Shown here: positions 8,151 through 16,604 of the stretch, piece after piece
Layout of the letters: each line of letters opens with the position of its first letter
How positions within the stretch are numbered: the first letter of the stretch is position 1
Source: Candidatus Rhodobacter oscarellae
Lineage (GTDB): Bacteria; Pseudomonadota; Alphaproteobacteria; Rhodobacterales; Rhodobacteraceae
DNA length: 64,000 nucleotides
Assembly: GCF_001078595.1 (NCBI RefSeq)
Contig: NZ_LFTY01000002.1
Coordinates: 3,606,862-3,670,861 of the forward strand
Reading direction: 5' to 3'
Program-made: the position numbers and the translations under genes
The notes under the pieces: model-generated
Told to the model about the DNA's origin: nothing
The model's database searches: none
Seen by the model: only the letters and a program-made list of their open reading frames with translations

Positions 8151-9189
8151 TACCGCTAGATTGATCGAACAGGTGGATGTTGCCGCGATCCACCGCGAAC
8201 CGCATGACGGCGTCTTTGTCGTTCGTGACGTGCACGCCGGGCAGGCTGACCGTGATGGCGTCGCCTGTTGCGGTCAGGCGCCCATGCAGCAGCGTGTTCG
8301 CGCCCAGCGGCTCGGACATCTGGATCTGCGCCTCGACCGGACCGTCGTCGCGCAAGAAGAGATGCTCTGGCCGCATCCCCAATTTGACAGGACCATCGGG
8401 ACCGACCGCGGCGCCAATGATGGCATCGCCCATTTTGACCTCACCGCCCTCTACCTGCGCGTCATAGACATTCATCGCGGGGCTGCCGATGAACTGTGCC
8501 GCGAACAGAGTGCGCGGCGTCTCATAGACCTCCAGCGGCGTGCCGATTTGCTCGGCGACGCCCGCGTTCATCACGATCATGCGGTCGGCCATGGTCATCG
8601 CCTCGACCTGGTCGTGGGTGACGTATAGCGAGGTGATCCCCAGCTTTTCCTGCAGCTCGCGGATCTCTAGGCGCATCTGCACGCGCAGCTTGGCGTCGAG
8701 ATTCGAGAGCGGCTCGTCAAACAGGAACACGGCGGGTTCGCGCACGATGGCCCGGCCCATGGCGACGCGCTGGCGCTGGCCGCCGGAGAGCTGCCGGGGC
8801 TTGCGATCGAGCAGCGGCTCAAGCTGCAAGAGCTTCGCCGCCGCCTGCACCTTGGACTCGATCTCGGCCTTAGGCAGGCCTGCGATCTTCAGCCCGTAGC
8901 CCATGTTCTGGCGCACCGACATATGCGGGTATAGCGCGTAGTTCTGAAACACCATGGCGATGTCGCGGTCCATCGGCTCTTTGTCATTGGCCCGCGCGCC
9001 ACCGATCAGAACGTCTCCATTGCTGACCGTCTCCAGCCCCGCAACCATGCGCAGAAGCGTGGACTTGCCACAGCCCGACGGGCCCACGATCACGATGAAC
9101 TCGCCATCGGCGATCTCCATGTCGATCCCGTGGATCACATCCGTGGGGCCAAAGTTTTTCTTGATCTGGTTGAGTGTAACCGTCGCCAT
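8134..9189 (-). CDS. ugpC: sn-Glycerol-3-phosphate-type ABC transporter ATP-binding protein UgpC
   Basis: This 351-aa MalK/UgpC-type ATPase has Walker A GPSGCGKST near residue 37, signature LSGGQRQRVAMGRA near 134, Walker B VFLFDEPLSNLD near 155 and a C-terminal TOBE region after residue 235. It energises import by the two permeases encoded immediately upstream. It is the last gene of a four-gene leftward operon, starting directly after the ugpE stop with no gap. The glycerol-3-phosphate specificity is inferred from gene order and family resemblance; related operons carry other glycerol-phosphate diesters or sugars. Confidence 0.85.
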   Translation of the reverse strand: MATVTLNQIKKNFGPTDVIHGIDMEIADGEFIVIVGPSGCGKSTLLRMVAGLETVSNGDVLIGGARANDKEPMDRDIAMVFQNYALYPHMSVRQNMGYGLKIAGLPKAEIESKVQAAAKLLQLEPLLDRKPRQLSGGQRQRVAMGRAIVREPAVFLFDEPLSNLDAKLRVQMRLEIRELQEKLGITSLYVTHDQVEAMTMADRMIVMNAGVAEQIGTPLEVYETPRTLFAAQFIGSPAMNVYDAQVEGGEVKMGDAIIGAAVGPDGPVKLGMRPEHLFLRDDGPVEAQIQMSEPLGANTLLHGRLTATGDAITVSLPGVHVTNDKDAVMRFAVDRGNIHLFDQSSGIRRDT

Positions 9190-10044
9190 TTATTTCTCGC
9201 TATCCACAAGTCCGCGCACAAACAGGCGCTGCATCGACACCACCACGATCACCGGCGGGATCATCGCCAGGATCGAGGTCGCCATGATCACCGGCCACTC
9301 GGCCACGTCATCGCCCGAGGGGAACATCTGCTTGATGCCCATCACGATGGTGTTCATCTCTGGGTCCGTGGTGATCAGAAGCGGCCAGAGGTATTGGTTC
9401 CAGCCGTATATGAACAGGATCACGAACAAGGCCGCGATATTGGTGCGGCTCATCGGCACGACGATGTCGATGAAGAACCGCATCGGCCGTGCGCCGTCCA
9501 CGCGAGCCGCCTCGGCCAGCTCGTCCGGGATCGTCAGAAAGAACTGCCGGAACAGGAACGTGGCGGTGGCGGACGCGATCAGCGGGAAGATCAGCCCGGA
9601 ATAGCTGTTGAGCATGCCAAAGCCCGCCACGACCTCGAAGGTGGGCACGATGCGCACCTCGACCGGCAGCATCAGCGTCAGGAAGATCATCCAGAAGAAC
9701 GTGCTGCGGAAGGGGAAGCGGAAATAGACGATGGCGAAGGCGCTTAGCAGCGAGATGATGATCTTGCCCACGGCGATCCCCACCGCCATCACCAGCGAGT
9801 TGAACAGCATCGTCGCCACCGGCACGTTCACGCCAGAGAACAGCGCGGCGGTGTAGTTCTCGATGAACTGGTCGCCGGGCCAGAGCGGCATCGGCGGCTG
9901 CACGATCTCGGGCTGGGTGACCGTGGAGGCCACGAAGGCCAGCCAGATCGGGAAGAAGATCACAAGCACGCCCAGGATCATGAACGCATGGGTCAGCCAG
10001 AGCCCCGCGCCGCGCTTTTCCACCATGCCAGATTGCTGGGCCAT
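9190..10044 (-). CDS. ugpE: Ugp-type ABC transporter permease UgpE
   Basis: The 284-aa inner-membrane permease has six predicted helices and the EAA loop [20 protein letters not shown] near residues 175-195, which docks with the ATPase. Its N-terminus ([20 protein letters not shown]) is the first helix. The ATG overlaps the ugpA stop by one base, and ugpC starts directly after its stop, so the genes are tightly coupled. Together with UgpA it forms the translocation channel. Confidence 0.88.
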   Translation of the reverse strand: MAQQSGMVEKRGAGLWLTHAFMILGVLVIFFPIWLAFVASTVTQPEIVQPPMPLWPGDQFIENYTAALFSGVNVPVATMLFNSLVMAVGIAVGKIIISLLSAFAIVYFRFPFRSTFFWMIFLTLMLPVEVRIVPTFEVVAGFGMLNSYSGLIFPLIASATATFLFRQFFLTIPDELAEAARVDGARPMRFFIDIVVPMSRTNIAALFVILFIYGWNQYLWPLLITTDPEMNTIVMGIKQMFPSGDDVAEWPVIMATSILAMIPPVIVVVSMQRLFVRGLVDSEK

Positions 10045-10925
10045 CAGTAATGCACCCTCTTCTCGATATACTTGAACTGGATCACCGTCAGCAGCCCCAC
10101 CACGAAGAGCAGGATCACCGACTGCGCCGAGGAGGACCCCAGGTCCTGGCCGACGAACCCGTCCGCGAAGACCTTGTAGACCAGGATCGTCGTGCTCTGC
10201 TGCGGCCCGCCCGCGGTGATCGTGTGGATCACGCCGAAGGTCTCAAAGAACGCGTAGACCACGTTGACCACCAGCAGGAAGAACGCCGTGGGAGTGATCA
10301 GCGGCAGGACGATGGTGAAGAAGCGCCGCCAGAAATGCGCGCCGTCGATGGCCGCGGCCTCGATCACCGAGCGCGGCACCGATTGCAGAGCCGCGAAGAA
10401 GAACAGGAAGTTGTAGCTGATGCGCCCCCAGGCCGAGGCCACGACCACGAGGCCCATCGCCTCGCCGCCGTTCAGCACGTGGTTCCAGTCGTATCCCAGC
10501 TGCCCCAGATACCAGCTGATAACGCCCACGCGCGTGTTGAACATGAAGAGCCACAGCACGCCGGCCACGGCGGGTGCCACCGCGTAGGGCCAGATCAGCA
10601 TCGTGCGGTAGACGCCCGAGCCCTTGATCAGCCGGTCCGCCAGCACCGCCAGGAACAGCGCCGGCACCATCGAGCAGACCGTCACCAGGATCGAGAACAC
10701 TGCCGTGGTCAGGAATGCGGCGCGATAAAACTTGTCGCCCAGCAGGAACTCGAAGTTCCCCAGGCCCACGAAGCGCGCCGAAAGCCCGAACGGGTCGGGT
10801 ATAAACAGCGACTGCCAGATCGCCTGGCCCGCTGGATAGAAAAAGAACACCGCCGAGATCAGCACCTGCGGGGCGATCAGCAGCAGCGGCAGCATCCAGC
10901 CGCGAAAGGTTACACGCTTTTCCAT
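10044..10925 (-). CDS. ugpA: Ugp-type ABC transporter permease UgpA
   Basis: The 293-aa MalF/UgpA-type permease has six helices and the EAA motif [20 protein letters not shown] near residues 188-207. It pairs with UgpE as the heterodimeric membrane channel. It lies 60 bp downstream of ugpB, with a GC-rich hairpin between them, and overlaps ugpE by one base. The gene order ugpB-ugpA-ugpE-ugpC is the usual one for this transporter in alphaproteobacteria. Confidence 0.88.
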   Translation of the reverse strand: MEKRVTFRGWMLPLLLIAPQVLISAVFFFYPAGQAIWQSLFIPDPFGLSARFVGLGNFEFLLGDKFYRAAFLTTAVFSILVTVCSMVPALFLAVLADRLIKGSGVYRTMLIWPYAVAPAVAGVLWLFMFNTRVGVISWYLGQLGYDWNHVLNGGEAMGLVVVASAWGRISYNFLFFFAALQSVPRSVIEAAAIDGAHFWRRFFTIVLPLITPTAFFLLVVNVVYAFFETFGVIHTITAGGPQQSTTILVYKVFADGFVGQDLGSSSAQSVILLFVVGLLTVIQFKYIEKRVHY

Positions 10926-10945
10926 TGAGTCATCCGGCGGGAGTG

Positions 10946-10972
10946 CCCGCCCCAGGACTGGCCCGGGGCGGG
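10946..10972 (-). terminator. GC-rich hairpin between ugpB and ugpA
   Basis: CCCGCCCC (10946-10953) pairs with GGGGCGGG (10965-10972) in the 60-bp gap after the binding-protein gene. Hairpins in this position commonly allow partial read-through or protect the upstream mRNA so that the binding protein is made in excess over the membrane components. That role is inferred from position. Confidence 0.55.
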
Positions 10973-10985
10973 GATTGTTTTAGAC

Positions 10986-12296
10986 TTAGCGGTTGGCGGC
11001 TTCGAAGCGGCGCAGCAGCGCGTCGCCACGCTCCTTGGCGCTGTTCATGGCTTCCTCGGCGGATTTGTCGCCCGCCCAGATCGCCTCAAGCTCTTCGTCG
11101 ATGATCCCGCGGATCTGGTCGAAGGAGCCCAGGCGCAGACCCTTGGAGTTCGCCGTCGGCTGCTTGGCCGTCATCTGGATCACCGCGATGTCCGTGCCGG
11201 GGTTCTTGTCATAGAAGCCCTGGCTTTTGGTCAGATCGCCCGCCGCGATGGTGATCGGCAGGTAGCCGGTGTTCTGGTGCCAAGAGGCCTGCACGTTCGA
11301 GGTCGACAGGAACGACAGGAACTCGCCCACGCCCTTGTACTCGTCCGCCTCATGCCCCTGCATCACCCAAAGCGACGCGCCACCGATGATGGTGTTCTGC
11401 GGCTCGTCGGCCACGGCTTTCCAATAGGGAAGGGGGCGCACCTCGAAGTCAAACTTGGCTTCGGAGCTGATGCCCGCGTAGCCCGCCGAGCTTTCGGTGA
11501 ACAGGGCGCATTCGCCCGCGCGGAAGTTCGCGCCACCTTCGTTGCGGCGACCGGTGTAGATGAACTTGCCGTCCTGGGCCCATTCGCCCATGGCGCTCAG
11601 ATGCGCGATCTGCGCAGGACCGTTCAGCATCAGCTCGGTGTCGAGACCTGCAAAGCCATTGTCTTTGCTGGCAAACGGCACGTCGTGATAGGCCGAGAAG
11701 TTCTCGAGATGGATCCAGCTCTGCCAAGCGGTGACCAGCGGGCAATCCTCGCCGCCGGCCTTCAGCTGGTCGAGCACGTCGCCGACCTGCTCCCAGGTGG
11801 ACATGTCGGTGTCCGGGTCCACGCCCGCCGCCGACATCGCGTCGCGGTTCACCCAAAGGACCGGTGTGGAGGAGTTGAACGGCAGCGACAGCATATCGCC
11901 TTCAGTGGTGGTGTAGTAACCCTTGACCGAGCCGATATAGGCGTCGGAGTCAAAGGTCGCGCCGCTCTCGGCCATCACCTCAAAGACCGGCTTGACCGCG
12001 CCACCGGCGGCCATCATCGTGGCGGTGCCCACCTCGAAAACCATCAGGATATGGGGCTGCTCTTGGGCGCGGAAGGCGGCGATGCCGGCGTTCAGCGTCT
12101 CGGAGTAGTTGCCCTTGTGGCTTTGCACGACAACGTAGTCGCTCTGGCTGGCGTTGAACTCGTCAACCTGCGCGGCGACAAGCTCGCCCAGGCGGCCGGT
12201 GAAGGCGTGCCAGAACTGAACCTCGGTCTGGGCGGCAGCGATGTCCGCCGCGATGAGCGACGACGCAAAGGCCAATGCGGATACTTGTAGTTTCAT
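10986..12296 (-). CDS. ugpB: Ugp-type periplasmic substrate-binding protein UgpB
   Basis: The 436-aa extracellular solute-binding protein (family 1) begins MKLQVSALAFASSLIAADIAAAQ, a clear Sec signal peptide cleaved after AAA or AQ. The mature N-terminus TEVQFWHAFTGRLGE is typical of UgpB. The ATG at 12296 is preceded by GGGAGAAC on the coding strand; the longer open frame to 12440 has no signal-peptide logic. It captures the substrate and delivers it to UgpAE. First gene of the operon, with 359 bp of non-coding DNA upstream. Confidence 0.88.
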   Translation of the reverse strand: MKLQVSALAFASSLIAADIAAAQTEVQFWHAFTGRLGELVAAQVDEFNASQSDYVVVQSHKGNYSETLNAGIAAFRAQEQPHILMVFEVGTATMMAAGGAVKPVFEVMAESGATFDSDAYIGSVKGYYTTTEGDMLSLPFNSSTPVLWVNRDAMSAAGVDPDTDMSTWEQVGDVLDQLKAGGEDCPLVTAWQSWIHLENFSAYHDVPFASKDNGFAGLDTELMLNGPAQIAHLSAMGEWAQDGKFIYTGRRNEGGANFRAGECALFTESSAGYAGISSEAKFDFEVRPLPYWKAVADEPQNTIIGGASLWVMQGHEADEYKGVGEFLSFLSTSNVQASWHQNTGYLPITIAAGDLTKSQGFYDKNPGTDIAVIQMTAKQPTANSKGLRLGSFDQIRGIIDEELEAIWAGDKSAEEAMNSAKERGDALLRRFEAANR

Positions 12297-12655
12297 TTCG
12301 TTCTCCCAGTGTTTCGTCCTGTGCGGACTCGATCTCTGTGGCACGCAAAAACAACCGTTACGTGACAATGCGCCAAAAAAAACCCACTGGCTGCACAGAG
12401 TTAGGACCTGCAGGTTCGTTGGATACGCAGAAAGCTGCAAACAGTTTCGCCGTTTTGTCGAGCGATTTCAAGGGGGTACATTGTAACATTATGTTAAATA
12501 ATGATATTCTTGACGCCGCGAGCGTCTCTCGCAATCGGTTGCGTTAATGTTTTTGGTGAATTCTGGGGCCGGTGTGGGGCGCGTAACCGCCCGCGTCGGG
12601 CGCATTTTCCGCCGATTCTGTCACCGGACTGACGTTACGTAAAGCATCTGGCCGA
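12297..12655 (-). promoter_or_regulatory. Upstream region of ugpBAEC with a small palindrome
   Basis: This 359-bp stretch holds no gene. It is AT-richer than its surroundings and contains a 13-bp perfect dyad TAACATTATGTTA at 12484-12496, a plausible operator about 190 bp upstream of the ugpB start. I looked for a Pho box, which would fit a ugp operon; the best candidate (12618-12635) is in the wrong orientation and far away, so I do not call one. Confidence 0.35.
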
Positions 12656-13294
12656 TCAGGTTGATTGGTCTTCGAGAGCAGGCACCGGGTCGAGCACCAG
12701 AATCAATCGTGTCTCGCCGGTTCCTTCGATCGGCGGCGAGCGATGCAGCAGATTCGAGACAGGCTTCGTGGGCCAAAGCGTGCCGCGCAGCAGGATCGGC
12801 GACCCGGTCTGAGCCGTAAAGACCCGCTTGGGATCGTTGCCATCATGGGAGATACCGTATTGCGTGCCGGTGCCGCGATAGGTGCAAACAAGCTGCGATG
12901 TGATCGCGTCGATATGGAACTTGCTGCAGGCATTGGTGGTCACCACATCCAGCCGCAATCGCAGGAACCGAGCTGGCAGCAGGCCCGAGAATATATCGGC
13001 CAGCGTGACCACATCATTGTGCAGCCAGTCTCGTTCCGGCCCGGCGGGCAACCCGGCCTCGTCGAAGAGATGCCGCGCCGTGTCGGCCACGGCATGGGGC
13101 CGCAGTGTGACCCTGCCCTGCGGCAGAACCTGGGGGTCCAACCCGTCCAGCCAAATCTGTACGTCGCGCGGGGTCTGGCGCCGCCAGATGGCCGCCACAC
13201 AGCCCGGATGCAAGAACGCGCCCAGCTCGGCGGGGGTGTCGGCGATGCCCACACCCAAGACCGCGTCTTGCGGTGCCTTTTCGTCGGAGGTCAT
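12656..13294 (-). CDS. DUF1826 family protein
   Basis: The 212-aa protein has the features of DUF1826: an N-terminal helical part, RHLFDEAGL near residue 77, and the core FHIDAITSQLVCTYRGTGTQY near 130-150 with a His-x-Asp pair, followed by HRSPPIEGTGETRLILVLD. Its length and order fit the family. In proteobacteria DUF1826 genes commonly lie next to COG0523 GTPases under Zur control and are thought to belong to zinc-limitation responses; no biochemical role is established that I know of. Here the upstream, four-base-overlapping gene is a collapsed COG0523 remnant. Confidence 0.75.
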   Translation of the reverse strand: MTSDEKAPQDAVLGVGIADTPAELGAFLHPGCVAAIWRRQTPRDVQIWLDGLDPQVLPQGRVTLRPHAVADTARHLFDEAGLPAGPERDWLHNDVVTLADIFSGLLPARFLRLRLDVVTTNACSKFHIDAITSQLVCTYRGTGTQYGISHDGNDPKRVFTAQTGSPILLRGTLWPTKPVSNLLHRSPPIEGTGETRLILVLDPVPALEDQST

Positions 13295-13521
13295 ACCGCA
13301 TCCTCCACCCGCCGGTAGCCGGGGAGCGGGTCGGGCAGGTCCTGCGGCAGCTTACCGTTCAGGAGCTCCAGGGTTATCCGGGGAGAAAACGGCTGACGCG
13401 CGCGATAAACGTTTGAGGCATGGCCGCGTGCCACGGTCTCGGGCGCGCGGTTGAGCGGCGCGATCTTCCCCACGCCCAGCAAGCAAGAGGGCACAGTATA
13501 AGGCAGGCGGGCGACGGGCAT
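13291..13521 (-). pseudogene. Internally deleted COG0523 (CobW-type) GTPase remnant
   Basis: The 76 codons look like the two ends of a ~350-400-aa G3E GTPase joined together. Residues 5-25 (RLPYTVPSCLLGVGKIAPLNR) resemble the normal start RLPVTVLSGFLGAGKTTLLN, but the P-loop is damaged (GVGKIAP for GAGKTTL). From residue 26 it jumps to a C-terminal-type segment, PETVARGHASNVYRARQPF, which matches the PET...VYRARRPFHP region of the zinc-associated subfamily, ending LLNGKLP. Some 230 residues of the GTP-binding domain are missing and the C-terminus is cut short. Its stop overlaps the DUF1826 start (ATGA), so it may persist because it carries translation into that gene. Confidence 0.65.
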
Positions 13522-13542
13522 AGGCGTTCCTGATAGGCATCT

Positions 13543-13565
13543 GAATAAATAATTTATAACATATC
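13543..13565 (-). promoter_or_regulatory. Zur-box-like operator, one half degenerate
   Basis: The 23-bp site 22 bp upstream of the GTPase remnant has a right half TATAACATATC that matches the alphaproteobacterial Zur half-site TATAACATTTC at 10 of 11 positions. The left half (GAATAAATAAT) matches at only 5 of 11. Zur control of a COG0523/DUF1826 pair would be expected. The weak half may mean reduced binding or decay alongside the broken gene. Confidence 0.45.
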
Positions 13566-13643
13566 AACTAGTTACAGACTAAGGACGGGCCACGCACAAT
13601 TCGCCGCCTCTGCGGCCGATCAACTTATTGCGCGCGCATTTTT

Positions 13644-13774
13644 CCAAGCCTTTAACACGGCGTGCGGTGAGTCCGTTGGGCAAGCCGCCCGAATCGGAGG
13701 TTAGCGTCTTGTTTTATGGGAAAACCGGGCGTTGGTATCAAGTCGGTATTACGTCAGTATTGCATCGGTGCAGA
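13644..13774. repeat. Dispersed repeat, copy A, with 11-bp-period tail
   Basis: The ~76-bp core at 13644-13719, containing CGTGCGGTGAGTCCGTTGGG and CAAGCCGCCCGAATCGGAGG, is about 80% identical to 20625-20700. It is followed by degenerate 11-bp units at 13731, 13742, 13753 and 13764 (for example GTCGGTATTAC, GTCAGTATTGC). Copy B at 20625-20766 has the same core-plus-tail layout. Neither copy encodes a convincing protein. Confidence 0.8.
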
Positions 13775-14322
13775 TGTCTGGGAATAGTACTGCGACTTAC
13801 TGCTGATAGAGACTGTGCAGAAGCATCGCTGTTCTACCCGTCCGCGGATAGCTTCACTTACTTTGTTTCCTTTCTGGAGCCAGAATTAGACTGACAGCGC
13901 CTGCGATTGGGGCGGTGACTAGAGCGGTCCATTTTGCTCCTTCCGCGAAGGTCGCCGTCAGTGCGTCGCGGAGCATTGATCAAGATGGGCTCAAACCCGC
14001 AACTCGGTGTAATTATTCGGTCAGACCGTATCGGGTTCTAAACCGGAGTTTGGCCTCGCGAGGTACAGCCAGCGGGGCTGGCGGCGACGTTGGTTGCGGT
14101 TCGGCAAGCCAACAGTGTCCTCTGCGGCCTGGGGCGGCTTTTCGTATTTCTTGGGGTGAGAGGCCCTGGCTCCGGGACCACCGTCGAGACGGCGGCCGAT
14201 GTTCTGTCGCGCTTCTGGCTAGATTTCTTCATGTCCAGGCGCAGCTTTTCCATCGCGCCCAGCAGATCGGCTCTTGGTCGACTGGAGTCTCTTGGGGCCA
14301 GTGGGCATTCACAGGCCGCGCT
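13775..14322. other. Non-coding stretch between repeat A and the sulfatase gene
   Basis: No gene can be supported in these ~550 bp. Open frames on both strands lack ribosome-binding sites and family resemblance. A 40-codon frame on the minus strand (13854-13976) has one hydrophobic stretch but no upstream GGAG. At 14136-14166 a T-rich run followed by CTTGGGGTGAGAGGCCC resembles the sequence after the pnp terminator at 23221-23246. Confidence 0.5.
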
Positions 14323-15840
14323 TTACTCAGTGCCGTTATGAGGCGGCAGATGTGCCAGCGCCTCGACCTCGGTCGTCCATTTGCCGGCCCTCACATATTG
14401 CTTGGAGGCGTCGGTAAAGGGCTGGTAGTCCCAAACCGGCGGCGCGCCGATCTTATGGCTGCGATCAATCAGGCGGCGCCGGTTCTGATCCTTGATGATC
14501 CGCGCAGACAGCGCGTCCACGTCCCAGGTTGCACGCGCCTCGGCCATCAGCGCGTTCAGCGGCGCGTCGTAGCGCGCATCCCCTGCGACATTTCTAAGCT
14601 CGTCCGGGTCGGCGCCGAGATCGAACAGGATGGGCGGGTCGCTTTCGCTATAAAGCAGCTTCAGCCGGTCCTGAACCATCATGAAGGCGGGCTCGAACAC
14701 GCCTTCTGAAAGGAACTCCGCCGGGATGGTTCGGTGCCCAAGGGACCCGCCGCTTAGGCAGGGCAAAAGGGACGCGCCGTCGGCCTCAAGCACCTGATCC
14801 GCCGTTCCCGCGAGCTGCGCAAATGTCGGCAGCAGATCCAGAAGGGATACGGTTTCGCTGCATCGGCCAGGCGTTAGCCGATCGCCGGCCCAGAAGATCA
14901 TCGGCACGCGGCTTGACCATTCGTAGAACGACTTTTTGTAGTAGAGCCCGCGCTCGCCCATCATGTCGCCATGGTCGGAGACGAAAACGACCAGCATGTC
15001 CCTGGCCAGATCGGTTTCTTCCAGCACCTGCATCAAGGCCGCGACCTTCGAATCCACATATTCGATCGAGGCGTAATAGCCGTGGCGCGCGCGCCGGATG
15101 ACGTCGTCGGTCACATCCGCGTCCCCAATGGAGTAGTGCCCATGGATGCGGGCGCTGTGGGGGTCCATTTCGTCAACCGGGATTGGGGGGACCTTTGGCA
15201 GGTCAATCTCGTCCTCGGCGTAGATGTCCCAGAACTCGGGCCGCGCGACATATGGATCATGCGGCGACGTGAAGGACACCGTCAGCATGACGGGCTGCGC
15301 GCTGTCATCGCGCGCGCGGTCGTAGAGCCACGCGCAGGCCTTGGTCGCCACTTCATCGTCGTAGTCGATCTGCAGCGAGCGCAGGCAGGGGCCCGCCTCC
15401 AAGACATTCGTCATGTCCTGGAACGTGACCTTGGCCTCGGGTTCGGCCCAGTTCGGCGTCCATCCGAAATCGGACGGGTAGATGTCTGTGGTCAGCCGCT
15501 CCTCGTACCCATGCAGCTGATCAGGCCCGGTGAAGTGCATCTTGCCCGACAGGCATGTCCGGTAGCCGCCAAGGCGTAGGTAATGCGCCAGCGTCGGGAT
15601 GGCGGCCGAAAAGTCATGCGCGTTGTCAAAGCCGCCCACCTTGGATGGCAGCAGCCCCGACATCATCGAGGTCCGGGACGGGCCGCAAAGCGGTGAGTTG
15701 CAATAGGCGTTCTCAAAGACCACCCCCTCTGCCGCCAGCCGCGACAGCGCCGGCGCCTTGACGACCGGGTGGCCATAGAAGGGAAGCGCCTTGGCCGACA
15801 TCTGATCGGCCATGATGAAAAGGATGTTTGGTTTTTTCAT
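14323..15840 (-). CDS. betC: Choline-sulfatase-like sulfatase
   Basis: The 505-aa type I sulfatase has a formylglycine motif C-x-P-S-R at Cys52 (LCGPSR), metal-binding D12/Q13 in MADQM, and a second metal site in SDHGDMMGERGL. The segment CLSGKMHFTGPDQLHGYEER and the following TDIYPSDFGWTP are characteristic of choline-O-sulfatase BetC, as is the C-terminal WDYQPFTDASKQYVRAG extension. It would release sulfate and choline from choline-O-sulfate, though related amino-alkyl sulfate esters are possible. The betABI genes usually near betC are absent; instead it is divergent from an amino-acid-type ABC transporter. The ATG at 15840 begins MKKPNILFIM; the upstream extension overlaps the opposite gene. 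Confidence 0.72.
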   Translation of the reverse strand: MKKPNILFIMADQMSAKALPFYGHPVVKAPALSRLAAEGVVFENAYCNSPLCGPSRTSMMSGLLPSKVGGFDNAHDFSAAIPTLAHYLRLGGYRTCLSGKMHFTGPDQLHGYEERLTTDIYPSDFGWTPNWAEPEAKVTFQDMTNVLEAGPCLRSLQIDYDDEVATKACAWLYDRARDDSAQPVMLTVSFTSPHDPYVARPEFWDIYAEDEIDLPKVPPIPVDEMDPHSARIHGHYSIGDADVTDDVIRRARHGYYASIEYVDSKVAALMQVLEETDLARDMLVVFVSDHGDMMGERGLYYKKSFYEWSSRVPMIFWAGDRLTPGRCSETVSLLDLLPTFAQLAGTADQVLEADGASLLPCLSGGSLGHRTIPAEFLSEGVFEPAFMMVQDRLKLLYSESDPPILFDLGADPDELRNVAGDARYDAPLNALMAEARATWDVDALSARIIKDQNRRRLIDRSHKIGAPPVWDYQPFTDASKQYVRAGKWTTEVEALAHLPPHNGTE

Positions 15841-15924
15841 ATCAAAAGCAATCTCTGTTTTGAATATTGTTGACAATTTACAAAAATGCGTCAAGGTATA
15901 GGTTAGCTTTAAGGGGGATGTCTC
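15841..15924. promoter_or_regulatory. Divergent promoter region with a possible GntR-type operator
   Basis: This 84-bp AT-rich gap separates the sulfatase from the transporter operon. ATTGT-TG-ACAAT at 15866-15877 is a dyad overlapping a TTGACA -35-like hexamer (15870-15875). A -10-like TATAGG lies near 15897, although the spacing is longer than ideal. The dyad could be the operator of the GntR regulator encoded downstream, but nothing in the sequence proves it. Confidence 0.4.
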
Positions 15925-16602
15925 GTGCACGAGTGGGATTTTGCTGCGACTTTGGCAGACATGGACCTTCTGTTGCTGGGCCTCTGGAACACGATCCAGG
16001 TCTTCGTTCTGGCGCTTGCATTCGGGGTCCCGCTTGGCCTTGGCCTGGCGCTTGGCCGGATGTCGCGCACCCCGGTCCTGAGCCAGCTTTGCTCCTTCGT
16101 TATCGAGTTCTTTCGGACGACCCCGCCGCTGGTGCAGCTGTTCTGGTTCTTCTTCGCCCTGCCGATCCTGATCAGCGTGCAGATGACGCCCTTCGTAGCC
16201 TCGGTTCTGACGTTCTCGATCCAATCCTCGGCCTTCTTCGCCGAGATCTTCCGCGGCGGCATCAACTCGATCGACAAGGGGCAGTGGGAGGCCGCGAAGG
16301 CCATCGGCATGACCCGCAAGGCAAGCCTGCGCCGAATCATCCTGCCGCAGGCGGTCAAGCGCATGATCCCCGCCTTTGCCGAGCGGTCCATCGAGCTGCT
16401 GAAGACAACGACGCTGATCTCTACCGTGTCCTATGCCGATCTGATGTTTCAGGCCAACGAGCTGGCGTCGAAGACGTTCCGCCCGCTTGAGGTCTACACG
16501 GTGGTCGCGGTGATGTATTTCTTCCTGATCCTCGTGTTCTCGCAGATCACCATCCTGTTGGAGTACCGCCTGGCCAAATCCGGTGAAGGGACGATGAGGT
16601 AG
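15925..16602 (+). CDS. Polar amino acid-type ABC transporter permease (first)
   Basis: This 225-aa HisM/GlnP-family permease has its first helix at residues 14-40, the family motif EFFRTTPPLVQLFWFFF near 63 and an EAA loop QWEAAKAIGMTRKASLRRIILPQA near 115-138. The GTG start (MHEWDF) follows AAGGGGGATG. It begins a five-gene rightward operon: two permeases, ATPase, binding protein, then the GntR regulator and aminotransferase. The substrate is not defined by sequence; the divergent sulfatase suggests an amino or quaternary amine compound. Confidence 0.85.
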   Translation: MHEWDFAATLADMDLLLLGLWNTIQVFVLALAFGVPLGLGLALGRMSRTPVLSQLCSFVIEFFRTTPPLVQLFWFFFALPILISVQMTPFVASVLTFSIQSSAFFAEIFRGGINSIDKGQWEAAKAIGMTRKASLRRIILPQAVKRMIPAFAERSIELLKTTTLISTVSYADLMFQANELASKTFRPLEVYTVVAVMYFFLILVFSQITILLEYRLAKSGEGTMR

Positions 16603-16604
16603 CC

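Noticed and set aside
12618-12635. CTGTCAC-CGGA-CTGACGT resembling a Pho box near the ugp operon
   Set aside because: It is more than 300 bp from ugpB and oriented the other way; the second half-site is imperfect.
13628-13894. 88-codon rightward open frame
   Set aside because: It runs through the dispersed repeat and its 11-bp tail; the similarity with the frame at copy B only reflects the repeat, not a protein.
13854-13976. 40-codon minus-strand frame with a hydrophobic stretch (MLRDALTATFAEGAKW...)
   Set aside because: It has a possible small membrane protein composition, but there is no upstream GGAG and no neighbour or conservation evidence.
14038-14253. 71-codon minus-strand frame beginning MEKLRLDMKKSSQK
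   Set aside because: After the first ~15 residues it becomes Pro/Arg-rich shadow-like sequence; no family or ribosome-binding site was seen.
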